Below are positions 34,601-45,400 of a stretch of 64,000 nt of DNA, one piece after another. Numbering within the stretch: position 1 is the stretch's first letter; every line of letters starts with the position of its first letter. Source of the stretch: Piezodorus guildinii (Eukaryota > Arthropoda > Insecta > Hemiptera > Pentatomidae). The stretch lies in assembly GCA_023052935.1 (NCBI GenBank), contig CM041292.1, forward strand, positions 88,271,169 through 88,335,168, given 5' to 3'. The translations under genes were made by a program, and so were the position numbers. The notes below the pieces were generated by a model. It did not search any database. It was not told where the DNA came from and saw only the letters and a list, made by a program, of their open reading frames with translations.

Positions 34601-36328
34601 CAATTTAGGTGGAACTCAAAAGTACGATTGGGGTCCTGAAGAAAATTTTGAGAAGTATGGATCTTATGTACCTCCTAGTTACAATCTTTCAAAAATCATG
34701 TCACCTACAGCTATTTATTACTCAAAAATAGATAAACTTATACCATACGAAGTAAGTACCAATTTATTATTTAGTTATATATTTTTATGTAATGGGCTGA
34801 AATTTATATATTTAGTTGGTAACTCAAAAGTACAAAGCTACCAGCATTACATAATTTAGAAAATATATAAATGAAATATGTCATCATTGAAGAAACATTC
34901 TAATTAAAAGTGATGAATTAACTCTTAGAATTCATAGAAATCATTAGAAATTTAAGGAGCTTAGCACATATTTTAATTCAATTGTGCACAGGTACAGAAA
35001 TCAAGGAATTGGACATTGGTTCCTACCCAACCTCCAAATTGTTTGAAGGTTGTGCATTGATAGAAAACAAAAGTCAAACTCATATGTTAGCAAACAGACC
35101 CAAGATCTGTGGTCATTCAGGGTTTTTTTATGTTCAGAAAAGTAATCGTAATAAACCTGATATTTATTTGATGATAATATTCTTTTACCAGAATTTATGT
35201 TGTGTTAATGGTACTTAGTAGTAAAAAACGATTTGATAAATAAATGAAATAACAAATAACTTTTAATAATGCTTTTTAGGTTGATATGTAGTTGATTTAG
35301 AATTGAAATTTTTTTAATATATTTATTTATTTAAAACCCTGCCCTGCCTCGAGGCTTCGCAGCTGTGAGGAGTACTGCAGATACAAGCCACAACTGCTAT
35401 AAAATCAATACAATTTTTTTTAACTGGCTGCACACACAGCATGCAATATGCATTCAACCTTAAGTCAGTAGGTTCTGTTAATTTCCTCTGGAGCAGGATC
35501 TTCTCTCCTCTCTTAGGAGAAATGGCTTGGACCAATTCTGTTAGCTGTTAGCTGAGGGAGATCTTTCCCTATAAGGCTCTGTCTCCCTACAGCTTTTACC
35601 TCAGTGCCTCATAGAGGTAGCAGTACAGGAAAGGAGGATATTTTTGGCAGTACTTCCTCAGGGAAACACGTTTTGGATTCATCAACCATCTATGGTTCCA
35701 TTCTTCTAAGGTGTTCCCCAGAAAATTCTCCACATCTAGGATCTTCCTCTGCCTGATCCTCTACCTAAGGTTCGCTGGTAACTCTGCCTGAACTTCTCTC
35801 CTCGCCTTAGACCTAAGTCTTCTCTTAGAAGAAGATTGCACCCTCTGCTAAGACTTGCACTGCCTCATCAAACACTCTTCTGCATGATCTTGTGACCCAC
35901 AGTAGAGTTATTTGTCGCAATCGTCACCAACCTTTTTTTCTGTCAGAGCAAGAGATTCTGACTCCAAATAGGGTGGGTATCTTTTATATCTAAGTCTTAT
36001 GTGGTTTTCACAAAGGAAGATCACCTGGTACAAATGGATGTTGGACTACAGCATGCATTTATGCAGAAGGGGCAAGCAATAACTTCTAAAGTCTTATTTT
36101 AATTTCAATTTTATCTTAGCTTAATGTAAATTTAACCAAAAACTTCAATTTTTACAGGCTACAAAGAACACACTTTCAAACATTGGAAATTTAAAAAGTG
36201 CAATAGCAGTACCTGACCCTACCTATGGCCACGTTGAGTTTATCTATGGCAAAGATTTATACAAGCTTTTGTTCACTGATGTTGTTGATTTTCTTGATAG
36301 CTTATCTGGAATAGATAGTAATACATGA
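16658..36328 (+). CDS. Lipase gene A, acid-lipase (alpha/beta-hydrolase) family, eight exons
   Basis: Coding exons are 16658-16780, 23066-23243, 23456-23567, 26189-26441, 27985-28140, 33334-33418, 34609-34751 and 36158-36328. All have GT-AG borders and matching phases, giving 406 residues, usual for insect lipase 3/lysosomal acid lipase relatives. Exon 1 encodes a signal peptide ([18 protein letters not shown]) and a proline run. Exon 2 has the family TEDGYILPL block. Exon 3 has GYDVWLG and FWDF. Exon 4 holds the nucleophile elbow GASLG. Exon 7 has YYSKIDKLI with the candidate acid Asp, and exon 8 has GHVEF with the candidate His. Predicted role is secreted or lysosomal ester-lipid hydrolysis. 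Oddities are MMGLG where relatives have an HG oxyanion motif, and introns full of transposons. A possible AATAAA lies at 36652. Exons were joined by eye. Confidence 0.85.
17208..18330 (-). repeat. Dispersed TIR repeat, most complete copy, with an RTE insertion
   Basis: It runs from tttttactttcacttac at 17208 to cgtaagtggaagtagtgtg near 18312-18330, in intron 1 of gene A. The termini are inverted copies of each other over about 12 bp. It is about 0.9 kb long without the RTE piece at 17956-18180. The family's internal landmarks can be followed through it. I see no transposase, so it is a non-autonomous element. Confidence 0.7.
17956..18180 (-). mobile_element. 5'-truncated RTE-like LINE tail with target-site duplication
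   Basis: Flanked by an 11-bp direct repeat, gtagttatatt, at 17945-17955 and 18181-18191. On the minus strand it reads like the end of an RTE ORF2 (..[13 protein letters not shown].., ..[15 protein letters not shown].., ..KEAKVLQGP) and ends in a GATAGATAG-type simple tail. Its target is the TIR repeat. Confidence 0.75.
18506..18587. repeat. Short imperfect palindrome
   Basis: Arms of about 34 bases (aaggaattagtccgg... against ...ccggagtaattcctt) enclose a T-rich centre. It could be a minimal MITE. It lies in intron 1 of gene A. Confidence 0.6.
18681..18950 (+). mobile_element. Candidate tRNA-derived SINE, second family
   Basis: Flanked by identical 10-bp repeats, aatataataa, at 18671-18680 and 18951-18960. 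Near the 5' end is an A-box-like TAGCTTAGGAG (18699-18709). A B-box-like GGTTCGAGTGG lies 44 bases later (18743-18753), the spacing found in tRNA genes. The rest of the 270 bp is not coding. The short, AT-rich TSD weakens the case. Confidence 0.45.
18960..19790. other. Intron 1 sequence, AT-rich, unassigned
   Basis: T-runs and a fragment near 19140-19190 faintly like an RTE 3' end (ggcattggagctctcc...cagccagt). An open frame at 19466-19684 shows no recognisable family. Confidence 0.3.
19790..19970 (-). repeat. LINE 3'-UTR-like repeat fragment
   Basis: Same family as 7300-7505 and 47630-47700. On the minus strand it carries the cgtaatatggtggtcccgag block and the reversed gatgctacagtg word. 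Confidence 0.45.
20120..20700 (+). repeat. Dispersed TIR repeat, left and middle part
   Basis: The left terminus gactttcaattacttcgg near 20127 is preceded by tctggtgcgggca, which matches the reversed outer end of the copies at 11800 and 18330. Landmarks up to aaatatgaaatttcat near 20675 are present. The CA tract and right terminus are missing. Confidence 0.65.
20785..21600 (+). repeat. Duplicated intron segment, copy 1, including part of a TIR repeat
   Basis: 20785-21180 matches 23605-23960 at high identity (..taattttagcaaaggtttc.., ..catttccatt.gacttgcct.., ..ttttcatgacaccaca..). The match continues into TIR-repeat sequence (21185-21545 against 23960-24260). Copy 1 has an extra 46 bp at 20882-20927. 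This is either a segmental duplication or two insertions of one compound repeat. Confidence 0.7.
20882..20927 (+). mobile_element. 46-bp LINE tail insertion with perfect TSD
   Basis: The 46-bp segment (..gccatagtagcataaaatg.., ending in an AAATAAATAAAC-type tail) lies between perfect 11-bp repeats aagactttaga at 20871-20881 and 20928-20938. The paralogous segment at about 23690-23705 lacks the insert and keeps one copy of the target. This is an extreme 5' truncation of a LINE family whose tail also occurs at 11290-11345. Confidence 0.75.
21600..23065. other. Intron 1 of lipase gene A, 3' part
   Basis: AT-rich with no clear repeats. It ends in a normal pyrimidine-rich acceptor, ttttag, at 23065. 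Confidence 0.4.
23605..24270 (+). repeat. Duplicated intron segment, copy 2, with TIR repeat part
   Basis: Paralogous to 20785-21545, in intron 3 of gene A. It preserves the empty site of the 46-bp insertion in copy 1. The TIR-repeat portion stops near 24260 without the right terminus. Confidence 0.7.
24270..25530. other. Intron 3 sequence, unassigned
   Basis: A less AT-rich block lies at 24480-24700. No protein family was recognised on either strand, and a 114-codon minus ORF at 24497-24841 has no known motif. Confidence 0.3.
25531..25675. mobile_element. 145-bp MITE with about 54-bp terminal inverted repeats
   Basis: It starts ggggtactcactacgtttgc and ends with the near-perfect reverse complement, ...gtattgagtacccc. 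The arms also share tatagcatgctatttgtg and run for about 54 bp around a 35-bp centre. No clear TSD was seen (flanks aatt and taat), so the superfamily is open. It lies in intron 3 of gene A. Confidence 0.75.
26520..27984. other. Intron 4 of gene A with an unrecognised 98-codon ORF
   Basis: The ORF at 27410-27706 (+) encodes a charged, lysine-rich peptide beginning [13 protein letters not shown], with no family that I know. Its codon use is less AT-extreme than its surroundings, so it may derive from a transposon or processed gene. The rest is AT-rich. Confidence 0.3.
28422..31700 (-). pseudogene. I-clade LINE ORF2 (endonuclease, RT, RNase H), broken
   Basis: Endonuclease at 31645-31001: [34 protein letters not shown] (Gln replaces the usual His). 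RT around 30650-29900: [15 protein letters not shown], a ..NGVPQ.. block and FVDDLAIF. Thumb and connection at 29763-29236. RNase H at about 29220-28860: [48 protein letters not shown], so the D-E-D-D residues can be seen. The C-terminal [17 protein letters not shown] zinc motif lies near 28560-28610. At least five stops or shifts separate these blocks. Confidence 0.85.
31900..33046 (-). pseudogene. I-clade LINE ORF1, interrupted by a SINE
   Basis: From 33046 to 32519 the frame is open for about 175 residues: [20 protein letters not shown], a middle domain, then [37 protein letters not shown]. Beyond the SINE (32192-32504) the frame resumes with a CX2CX4HX4C knuckle, [14 protein letters not shown], a second CANC segment and a decayed third knuckle. 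The product would be the nucleic-acid-binding protein of the element RNP. A frameshift lies near 32060. Confidence 0.8.
32192..32504 (-). mobile_element. Full-length tRNA-derived SINE with oligo(T) 3' end
   Basis: Flanked by perfect 14-bp repeats, tttaaagtatagaa, at 32178-32191 and 32505-32518. On the minus strand the first 70 bases are tRNA-like: A-box TGGTCTAGTGG (32484-32494) and B-box GGTTCGAATCC (32440-32450), spaced 44 bases as in a tRNA. A body of about 240 bp follows, shared with 41945-42235 and 5397-5478. The end is GGATTTTTTT rather than poly(A). Pol III would transcribe it from the internal boxes. It interrupts the I-clade ORF1. Confidence 0.9.
33420..34608. other. Intron 6 of gene A
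   Basis: AT-rich with no recognised repeat or RNA. It is bounded by the donor at 33419 and the acceptor at 34608. Confidence 0.4.
35220..36157. other. Intron 7 of gene A with a GC-richer unassigned block
   Basis: 35325-36060 is less AT-rich than the rest of the intron and has many short C/T blocks. It looks like a decayed repeat, but I cannot name it. The acceptor tttacag lies at 36151-36157. Confidence 0.3.
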
Positions 36329-36839
36329 TTTCATGGTAGTAAATAACCAACCATCAAACTGTTGTTTTATAAATGTCATAATATTAAAATTCTTATTTAT
36401 GAAATCAAATTATTGAGTGTTAAAGGCAATCTCTAGTCAAATATTGTTTACAAAACATTATCAGTAATTGTATATTAGTTTATTTTTTAGCAATAGTTTC
36501 CCTGTATATATCCAAAATCTTGTGCAGAATTTCTAAAATATTTATGTTATATTTATTTTATTTTTTAGATTTATATTGTTTCCTATCCTTAGTTTATTTC
36601 CCTTTATTTTCTTTCTAAATGGAACATGGTAAAACCATTTTAAAACAAACAAATAAAATAATAAAAATATTACTATTATATCTAAGGGGTGATATTAAAA
36701 TATTAAAACCCTTAATATACACATCAGCAAATTCATTAAATTATATTTTAATATTTTACACTTTTTATTCGGGATGCTTAAAGCGGGAAATAATCAACTG
36801 CATAAAATAAAATGCTCGTGAATCTTGGCAAAAATTATG

Positions 36840-37157
36840 GTTTGTATTGAGGGAGAAAAAACTCAGAGTAGTAGAGCCTGTGCAGGAAGAATGAAGTAGT
36901 ACTGGCTCGATTAAGGATTCTCCACACAACGCTTACCCATGGCTACCTAATGAAGAAGGAGTCACCGTCTGAATGTACCTCCTCTGGAGTTCTCCTCACA
37001 GTATCACATATTTTGCAGGATTGTTTTGCTTAAGAAGCAGAGCAAAGAAAAGTTGGTAATGATATAGATATTGTCACAATACTGCAAAACACCCAGGAGT
37101 CGGCCACAAAACTAAAATCTTACCTTAAAGATACTTCAATTTTTTCCAAAATTTCAA
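36840..37157 (+). pseudogene. I-clade LINE 3' fragment
   Basis: In the plus frame after 36880 it reads EVVLARLRILHTTLTHGYLM, then VLLTVSHILQDCF, the same C-terminal region as the I-clade element at 28422-28892 (..[20 protein letters not shown]..). It then ends in poly(A) at 37147-37156. It is 5'-truncated and follows the 3' end of gene A by about 500 bp. Confidence 0.7.
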
Positions 37158-37159
37158 AA

Positions 37160-38083
37160 AAAAAAAAAGTTTATGTTTTGGATTTTTTAATTTTATTCTT
37201 TTGCAATGTAATTATCTAAACCATATTTATATTTTATTTATTTTACTTAAATATTTTTATTTTATATTTTTAATTTAGGGCTAAAATAACCCTAATAGTT
37301 GAAGTGTATCTATGTTAATAAATAAATAAACTGTGTTACATTGGAGGACAATGATTATAAGATTATAAGAAAACAAAAATTCAAAGTTATTTAGTCACTT
37401 TATTATTTATTTGTTATCGTTTAGTGTATTGTTATATCTATGAAAATTATAGTAGGTAGCAAATTTATTTCAACTGCGACATGCACAGTACATTTCAAAG
37501 GGAACAGACCTAATAAAATTGTTATTAATCACACTTATGACTTTTGATATGCATGAATGATGCTATGCTGTATTTATGACTCAAAAATTTTGCATCACTC
37601 CTTGATAATGCAATTCTTTAAATTATGGCAAATAAGAAACATTTGGTTTTTTTATTTGGTCCTTCAGATATTTTCAAAGATGCTGTACATGATTAATAAC
37701 AGGGATCTGGCAGGGTATTGCCATCCTTTTCAGTATGTTTTAAAGAATCCACAATGTTTTCCAAGGTGGATCTTATTTTTTTTCTAAAAGTTGTCGACAC
37801 TTGGAAAATTTATATTAAAAATATCAATGTATTTTATATAGAATATAATTTTAATAGATCCCCACCTTGTTAGATTCATTCACTACATCCATGAGTGACG
37901 ACTCATGTTTAAAAGTTTAGAATAAGTTATTTATTTCCATTGCAGGGTTGTTCTTCTAATTCACAATTTTTGAATATGACTGAAAAAATTTAATATGATT
38001 TAATTGATTATATGTAAACTTTTCAGAGTGAATTAAAGAAGAAAAGTATTAATTAAAAACATATAATTTATTTATTGTATTAA

Positions 38084-38115
<32 letters not shown>

Positions 38116-39422
38116 CTAACCCTCCAAAATTTATTTTCAACTATTTACAACATATTTATACACATATAACTATGTACATTTTTATTAATACAAATAATTG
38201 TACACGTTGTCCACTCTCGTGTACAATTATTTGTATTAATACACAATGTTTTTCATCTCATCAATTAAAGATAATTATTACTATTAATGAGTAGAACAAA
38301 ATTCCTCTATCATTGAATGAGTTAATTAACAGTTTATTAATAGCCAAAATTGTATTAACTAAGAATTTCTAAACATTTTGTCATAAAGTATGTAAGAATG
38401 TCTGTCTATCTAATATAAGAATAAATAAATAGTAGGATTACTTTTGTCTCATTCCGTTGACTGATCTTTTGAATAATTTATTTATACACTAGTGTAATAA
38501 TTTCTTCATTATCAAATATATATTTTTGTTTAAGAATAATAATAAATAAAATAAGAATAAATGCCTCGTTAATGTTTTTTAATGATCCATGATAGTAAAG
38601 AACAGCAATTTTTTTGTCTTTGATTTAAAAAATTGATTTGTGTAAAAAAAAAAAAAATTTACCCTGTCTGTTTGCATAATTATTAGGTTCGTTTCCACAC
38701 AACTTTTTGCTGGGAGCGCCTTGTCCAGGCATTGGATGTTCAGATTTTGTATGAAAAATTTGTACTCATATATGTATAAACAGGCACTGCCATTAAAATA
38801 GTCATCTGTAAACAAACCTAGTAAGACTCTGATTCATGCTTCGGTGCTAGACATGGATTTTAAAGACTTAAAAGTATTATTTATTTATCACCTTTTATCG
38901 ATATTTCATTTTTTCAAAAGAAATTGTAGTTAATTAGTGATCAGCAATGGTAGCTTTTTCTAAATAGAATTAAGAACATGTACTAACTTCTCTGAGATTA
39001 TTTGTTTATTCATTATTAAAAGTAAATTATCAAAATTACTTTTAGAAGAAAATATAAGATATCTGTGTCCTTTTCATTTGAGGCATCATTGATAAAACAT
39101 TAACAAGAAAAAACATAAGCAAATAAAATGGAGCAGGTTCTAATCTTTAAAAAATAATACCAATAAAACCTTACAAACCAAAATTATTAAAATTAGAGAA
39201 TCAGGAGGACAAAATAGTAATTATTTTCTTTATGAGCTTACAGATTTATTTTATGCCAAGTTCAAACATTATTTTCTTGTACAGTCTTTTGATTAACTTT
39301 ATACATTAATTTATTCTGTTTGTACTATATTTTCCTATTAATTAATAATATTTTACATTGATCAAAGTTTAAATTAACTTAATCTATTTCCTTAATATTA
39401 CTTGAACAGCTAGGCAACTGAT
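37160..39422. other. Intergenic space between the two convergent lipase genes
   Basis: AT-rich, with a long T-run at 38090-38116 and a 24-bp perfect hairpin at 38183-38241. ORFs here are short and unrecognised. Confidence 0.4.
38183..38241. repeat. Perfect 24-bp inverted repeat with 11-nt loop
   Basis: Arm tattaatacaaataattgta plus cacg at 38183-38206 is matched exactly by its reverse complement at 38218-38241. It lies between the 3' ends of two convergent genes, next to a T-run. It may be a MITE core or a structured 3' element. Confidence 0.8.
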
Positions 39423-42400
39423 TTAATACTTAGATATAATATTGAATATATCTTGATACACCAGCTCTCTTGCATGGATACCGACCACATAGTCCATGTG
39501 ATTAAATCTAGGTGAAGAAACAACAAATGTTCCTATTAGTTTTGGCAATTTTTTAGCTAACTTGTCTATTACCTAAAAAAAATTAAAAATACAAAAGAAA
39601 ATTATTAATATATAATTAAGAATATAATCATTGCTTGAAATTAATCAAATTTTGGGCCAACATTAATTAATAAAATAAGAATAGATGATAACTAATTATA
39701 TTTGTTATTTAGTTAAAACAAAATGTCTTTTTTAGCTTCTACAAAATTCTTTTAATTATTCAATTATTTGTTTATTAAAACCTGGTATGTATAAAGTGTT
39801 TTTTTATTTTTTATTTAGCACAATTAGATATGTATGTCCTTTACTATGCGATATTGAGACCATGGTATGTTATTGGATGGGGTCATAGTACTCCTGTTTT
39901 TGTGAGTTGCCAACAGTTAGCTGAGGGACCTAGGAGGAGACATACCTAGGAGGAGGATTAGAGGGAATCCTATTTTAATTATATGCTTGAAAAACTCTGG
40001 ATGGGACTAGGATTCAAATTTAAAATCTTTGGCTTGGTAAGCTAGCATGGTTGCCAGACAGAGATACTTGTGCCCTTAAAAAAATATAGGAGATTATATT
40101 GTATTTTGATATGCCTCCTTGAGTCATGAAAATACCTAAACTTTAATATTTTAGATGAATTGAGTTTTGTAACAGTGGTATACTGAATGTAATAGTTTTA
40201 CAAATTTCAGGTATAACTTCTTAGCTATCAATATGCTATTCATTTTATTATTAAAAGTAAACCTTCCAGAAATTTCCCCAAATTATATTTTTTTAAAATA
40301 ATATTGTTAAGAACATATCAATACCTTAGGGTCTACGAATGAGTCCTGCAAACTGTAGTGGATTGAAACAGGTGATGTGACCTTTGTTAAATTGTATTCA
40401 GGAGGAATAACATCTCCATACCTCTTCATATTTTCTTCACTTTCATAATCATAATATCTTAAAGAATCTGTAATAATTTTCAAAAATAATTAATGTCATT
40501 ATAAATTTTTAATGTTCATTAATTTATTAGTACCCTGTTAAAAATAAAAAAATAAATAAATAAATAATTTTTTTTTTTTTTTTTATGATCACTAAATATA
40601 AACACCACTGATGAATAAAAACTTATTAATAGTCAATATTTTTTAATATCACTGAATTAGCAAAATTATTCATATATTTAAGAATATAATAATATTTAAT
40701 AATTACCTTAAAATATAGAACCATCTTATTGCAATTTTAAAATACAGTTAGAATCAAAATCAAAACTATTCATAGAACTGACTTTAAGACTAATAAAATG
40801 ATAATGATGGCTTTCTAAAGGCTTCAAATTTTTAAATACGAACTATGTAAAAGTCCCATCAATACTTTTATGATCTTGGCTTTATCATTTTGGTGCCACT
40901 TGGATACTATTTTGAAAATAAAGATTTAGGGGGCCCTCAATCAAACTATACCACCAGTTTAAGAGTAAAGGAAACTACAGCACGATTTATTTAACAAGTT
41001 GTGCCTTTTTTTATATATATTTTTTTTTAACTAAAAATAAACTATATTCTAATCTTAGTCTTTTTCCTTTCATACACTTAAAAAAAGAAAAATGTTTTGT
41101 TATAAAACATGTTGATGTTTTTTTTCAAGCACAGGATATAAAATAGAGCATATTCGACAATTTTTTTGTTTTGTTTTGTTTTTTAAACTGCACCTAGCAA
41201 TGAAAAAAAAAAAGATGAAATGAAAAAATATTGGTTGCTTTTTTTTCCCAATGTATAATCACCTAAAACATTTTAATCATTACTATGGACACACTGTGCA
41301 CTCCCCTTTTTAATTAGTTTAATTTTAATTTTCTCAATTAATATTTTGATTTCATATTAAAATTATATTTTGATATTTAGTGGGGACACTGTAGGATTTT
41401 AATACACGTGGATTATTGTGTGGTATTGAATTAATTAATTTTTGCATTGATTAAGAGATTTTCTTTTTAAAACTCTTTATATTATGCGTTCAAAAATATT
41501 TTCTGATTTACACAGACACTGTAAAGGATAATATCAGTCATTTGAAATGGATTACTATCTATTTCAATATCTTGTTGAGAATCCATCTCTAAGTTCTTCA
41601 ACACATATTTTGCCTATTCTCAAAATTGTCCACAACAATTGGTAAATATTTTATCTTAAATGTCAATATATTTTGTATTATCTATTTTATAGCATAGTAA
41701 TTCAAGGAATACCACTCCAGCAGTTTTGTTCAGCATCTGGCGCTGGGTGACATTACTGTATCATGTTTATTTCATTTTGAGATTGAATTGAAATATTAGA
41801 TAGCTGATAAAATCAAAAAGTTTGAAGAAAATATGTACTGCAATAAGAAATATAGTCCATACTGTTTAACATAGTAATTCAAAAAAATTGACAGTGTTCC
41901 CACTCAATATACAGTTTTACTATCAATTTAAAATAGTGTAGGAGCAGCAGCAGTCTACTGTGTTCTGGGTTCGAATCCTGGCTGTGCCAGTATATTGTTT
42001 CTTCTGTTAATCCAGTATTAACCTAGGGTATGGAGACACTCCTGGGGCAGACCCAGCCTCTAAAAAGTGGGTACCCGAAAAAATTGAGGAAAAACCTGGT
42101 GGCTGAGCCTGATCAAGGCCTAATCACCTCATTGCACGGCCTTTGGCTTAGAAACATTAGGAATCTCTAAATGTGTTGAGCCCAAGACTCTTCATGGGTT
42201 GTTGTGGTACAGATTTTTTTTTTTTTTTTTTTTCATAATAGTATAGCAGTAATGGAGTGTACCAATAATTTTGACCCATCCAAGTTGGTTGATTTATTTG
42301 AATGATTTATTTATATTACAAAGTCTCAGGATTTATAATATCAAAAATGTATTTTATAATTGTTTTGATTCTATATAATGGTTGCAATTGTTTTAAATTA

Positions 42401-45400
42401 CTAAGTAGTGTAGCTATAATCCTCATTTTGTTTATTGTGGGTTGTATATATATTTTTTTGGATTAATCGTAGCAGATTTTGTTAAAACTATAAATAACAA
42501 AAATAATGAAATAAAAATAAGTTTAAAAAAACACATAATTTTATTAATGTATACATACTTGCATACATAACCTGAGCACAATGGTTCAAAGTTTTTGCAG
42601 ATGACCCTGCTCTAAAGGTACTTACAACATCTAATAGCACATCCTGCGAATCAATAGATCATGAATCAACAAATTGTAAATACAATAATGATTTAAAAGT
42701 CTATTTCCAACTAGTATATCAGACAATATTGAAGTTTATATAATAATATTGTATTTTAAACAAAATCATATCTTATATTTATTTATTTTTTAACTGGATT
42801 GGATTCACAAATGCTTCTTACCTGGTCAAGTTCACTTGTTAGTCCAAATACTTGGTCATATACTTGAAGACAAACTGGTAAAAGCCTAGATTTTGGTTTA
42901 CAAAATATCTGATTTATAGCAAGAGTCGTGTTTGATCGAGGAAATACTTCAAACACATGAAGAGTACGCCATTGCCGCTAGAAAATTTAAGTAATTATAA
43001 AATTTAAGTTAATTTAAGGAAACAACATGTTTAATATAAATGAGTAGTTATCATTACTCAGTAACTGATGTTTACTTGAATAATTAGACTACCTCGGTTG
43101 ATTCAAGCCAAGGTCTCTGGACTTTACTTCCCTAAGCATTTATAGGTATTAATTTTTTAAAATATCTATTTATTTATTGAGAAAGCCACATTCAAGAGCA
43201 ATAGATATTTAGAAATGTTTTAAGAATTAAATGTTCCTTATACCAATCCATGAAAAAATCTGGGCTAGTGAATGCTCCCGATTTAGATCATTCCCAGGTA
43301 GAACCAGGTAGTTAGTGAAATCAAGAAGTCAAACCAAATCAAGAAGTTAGTGTTATTTTTAAAATCAACAAATATGTTTCGAAAAATTTAAATTACAGCT
43401 TTTAGTTAGGAATGGTAATTGTATAATAGGGTGCAAATGATCCTTAGGGTTGAAAAGCTCTAATAAATAAATAAATAATAATATAGTTCATCAAGACTTA
43501 TTGTTTTCAAGCTAGGCTAACCGCATACACTCATTCATACATTTGTGCATACACACACATACCCATGATCACAATACTTTCCCTATCTACATATTTCATA
43601 CATAGGTAAGTGAAAGTAAAAATGTGTAAACCTTATTAATTATTAATAAACAGCTCAAATGAATACCATGATTGATGCAATCATACTGAAGGTGGCTAAT
43701 ATAACACTGCTAAGCTGAGGAGAAGAAACATATGGAGCAATAGTGATCCCTGCTCGAATCTTGTTGTTGTATTCCGGTCTAGAAGCTCCCATTACAAAAA
43801 AAACTGTACCTCCTAAGGAGTAGCCAATGTAGAAGATTTTCTTATGGCCAGTTTCAATACGGATATAATCTATCATAGCTGGTACATCGTAGTAACCATA
43901 TTCGTGGAAACTGAAAAATTAAGTTATAAATAAGATATTACTAATAATTTAAATATATATCTATGTAAACATAAATAATTTCAATGAAGAAAAATTTCAC
44001 TTTCCTCAACATACAGGTTTATTTAATAAATACTTGTCAAATTCACCTGAAATCCCAAAATTCGGGATCATCTGGGCTTAAGTGTGCATGACTTCTGGAA
44101 TAAGCATTTCCTCTTAAATCGCCTAACCAGACATCATAACCTTTGTCTGCTAAAATTGAAGCTAAAACAAATAACATTCGAGATTAGTAAAATTATTTGA
44201 AAATTAAATTGACAAAATATTTATGTTTGACAGACAAAAATGTATTGCATTGAATCAGTTAAAAATTTACTCCAAGTTAATTGGTACTTTCATTATCTTT
44301 GTTTTGTTTTTTAATATTTATTAGATATGATGTAAATTGTTTCCATTGTGCTCCACATTCACCATTGTGCTCTTCCCCTCCCTTCAGATAAAATATCCAA
44401 CTTTATTTGTTCTTTCTACAATGTGATAATTTAAATAACTCTTTTGAAATAGAGTGAAAGATTAATTGTACAATACCATCATTAATTGTTTTAATATTTT
44501 TAATTAGGTGAAATGTTTTCTTGTATATAATTAATTCATTCACTGTTCTTTACACACAATCTCTGCATCAATCAAGAGTGTGTTGGTTTGTATACTGAAA
44601 AGAAGCTGATACCTATAAGAAATTTATTCACTCAAAATTAACTAGGTTAAGATTCTCAAGAGAATGGATTCTATTTTGGAATTGAATATACCCTCAAGTG
44701 GGAGTATCAAAAACCTGTGAAAAACAAAGTCTACACACTTTGTGACGAAGATTTGTGAACAATCCCAGTAGGTAACCTTGGGTTCTATTAGCTAATATTA
44801 ATACTATATAATAATAATAATAATCAGAAAGCATTTATTGCAACTTGATACACCTCAATATTCACAACTCAAACAAATAATTTAAAAAAATGTAATATTT
44901 TTTTATTCATTAAAATATAACTGAAAATAGGTCAATAAACAGTGGGTATTGATCAGAATGATTTATTTGAAAAATTTGGTCAGAGAGAATCAATTAAAAA
45001 TCCTTAATTGGTGGTAAATCAATATCTCAATAAAGAATGAGTTGATAAAGGATGTGCCACCTTCAGTCCTCACAGAAGTAAGGTCATCGAGCCTCTTCAA
45101 GGTGCTCTTCAGATCCTGAAAAATCATAAGGCTCCTCCTTATGATCTTCAGGAAGATTTGCTCAAGTACAAACCTGGGGAGTTAGAAAAAAACATTATAC
45201 TAGTTCAATATCCTCATCTGGACTGAAGAAAGGATGTTGCAAGAGTATAAGGATCATGGCATGAACCTCTTCAGTTCAGAAAAGCAGGTCATATTGGATG
45301 GGAAAACTAAAGAGGATTGAGTTAATCACAAACAAACTTTTGAAAGAATTTGAAGTAGAAAAAACTAATGTGATTGGTGAAAATTACCAAGACAAGTTCT

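Noticed and set aside
45113..45152. Imperfect hairpin in intron 2 of lipase B
   Set aside because: It has mismatches in the arms and no supporting flanks or repeats.
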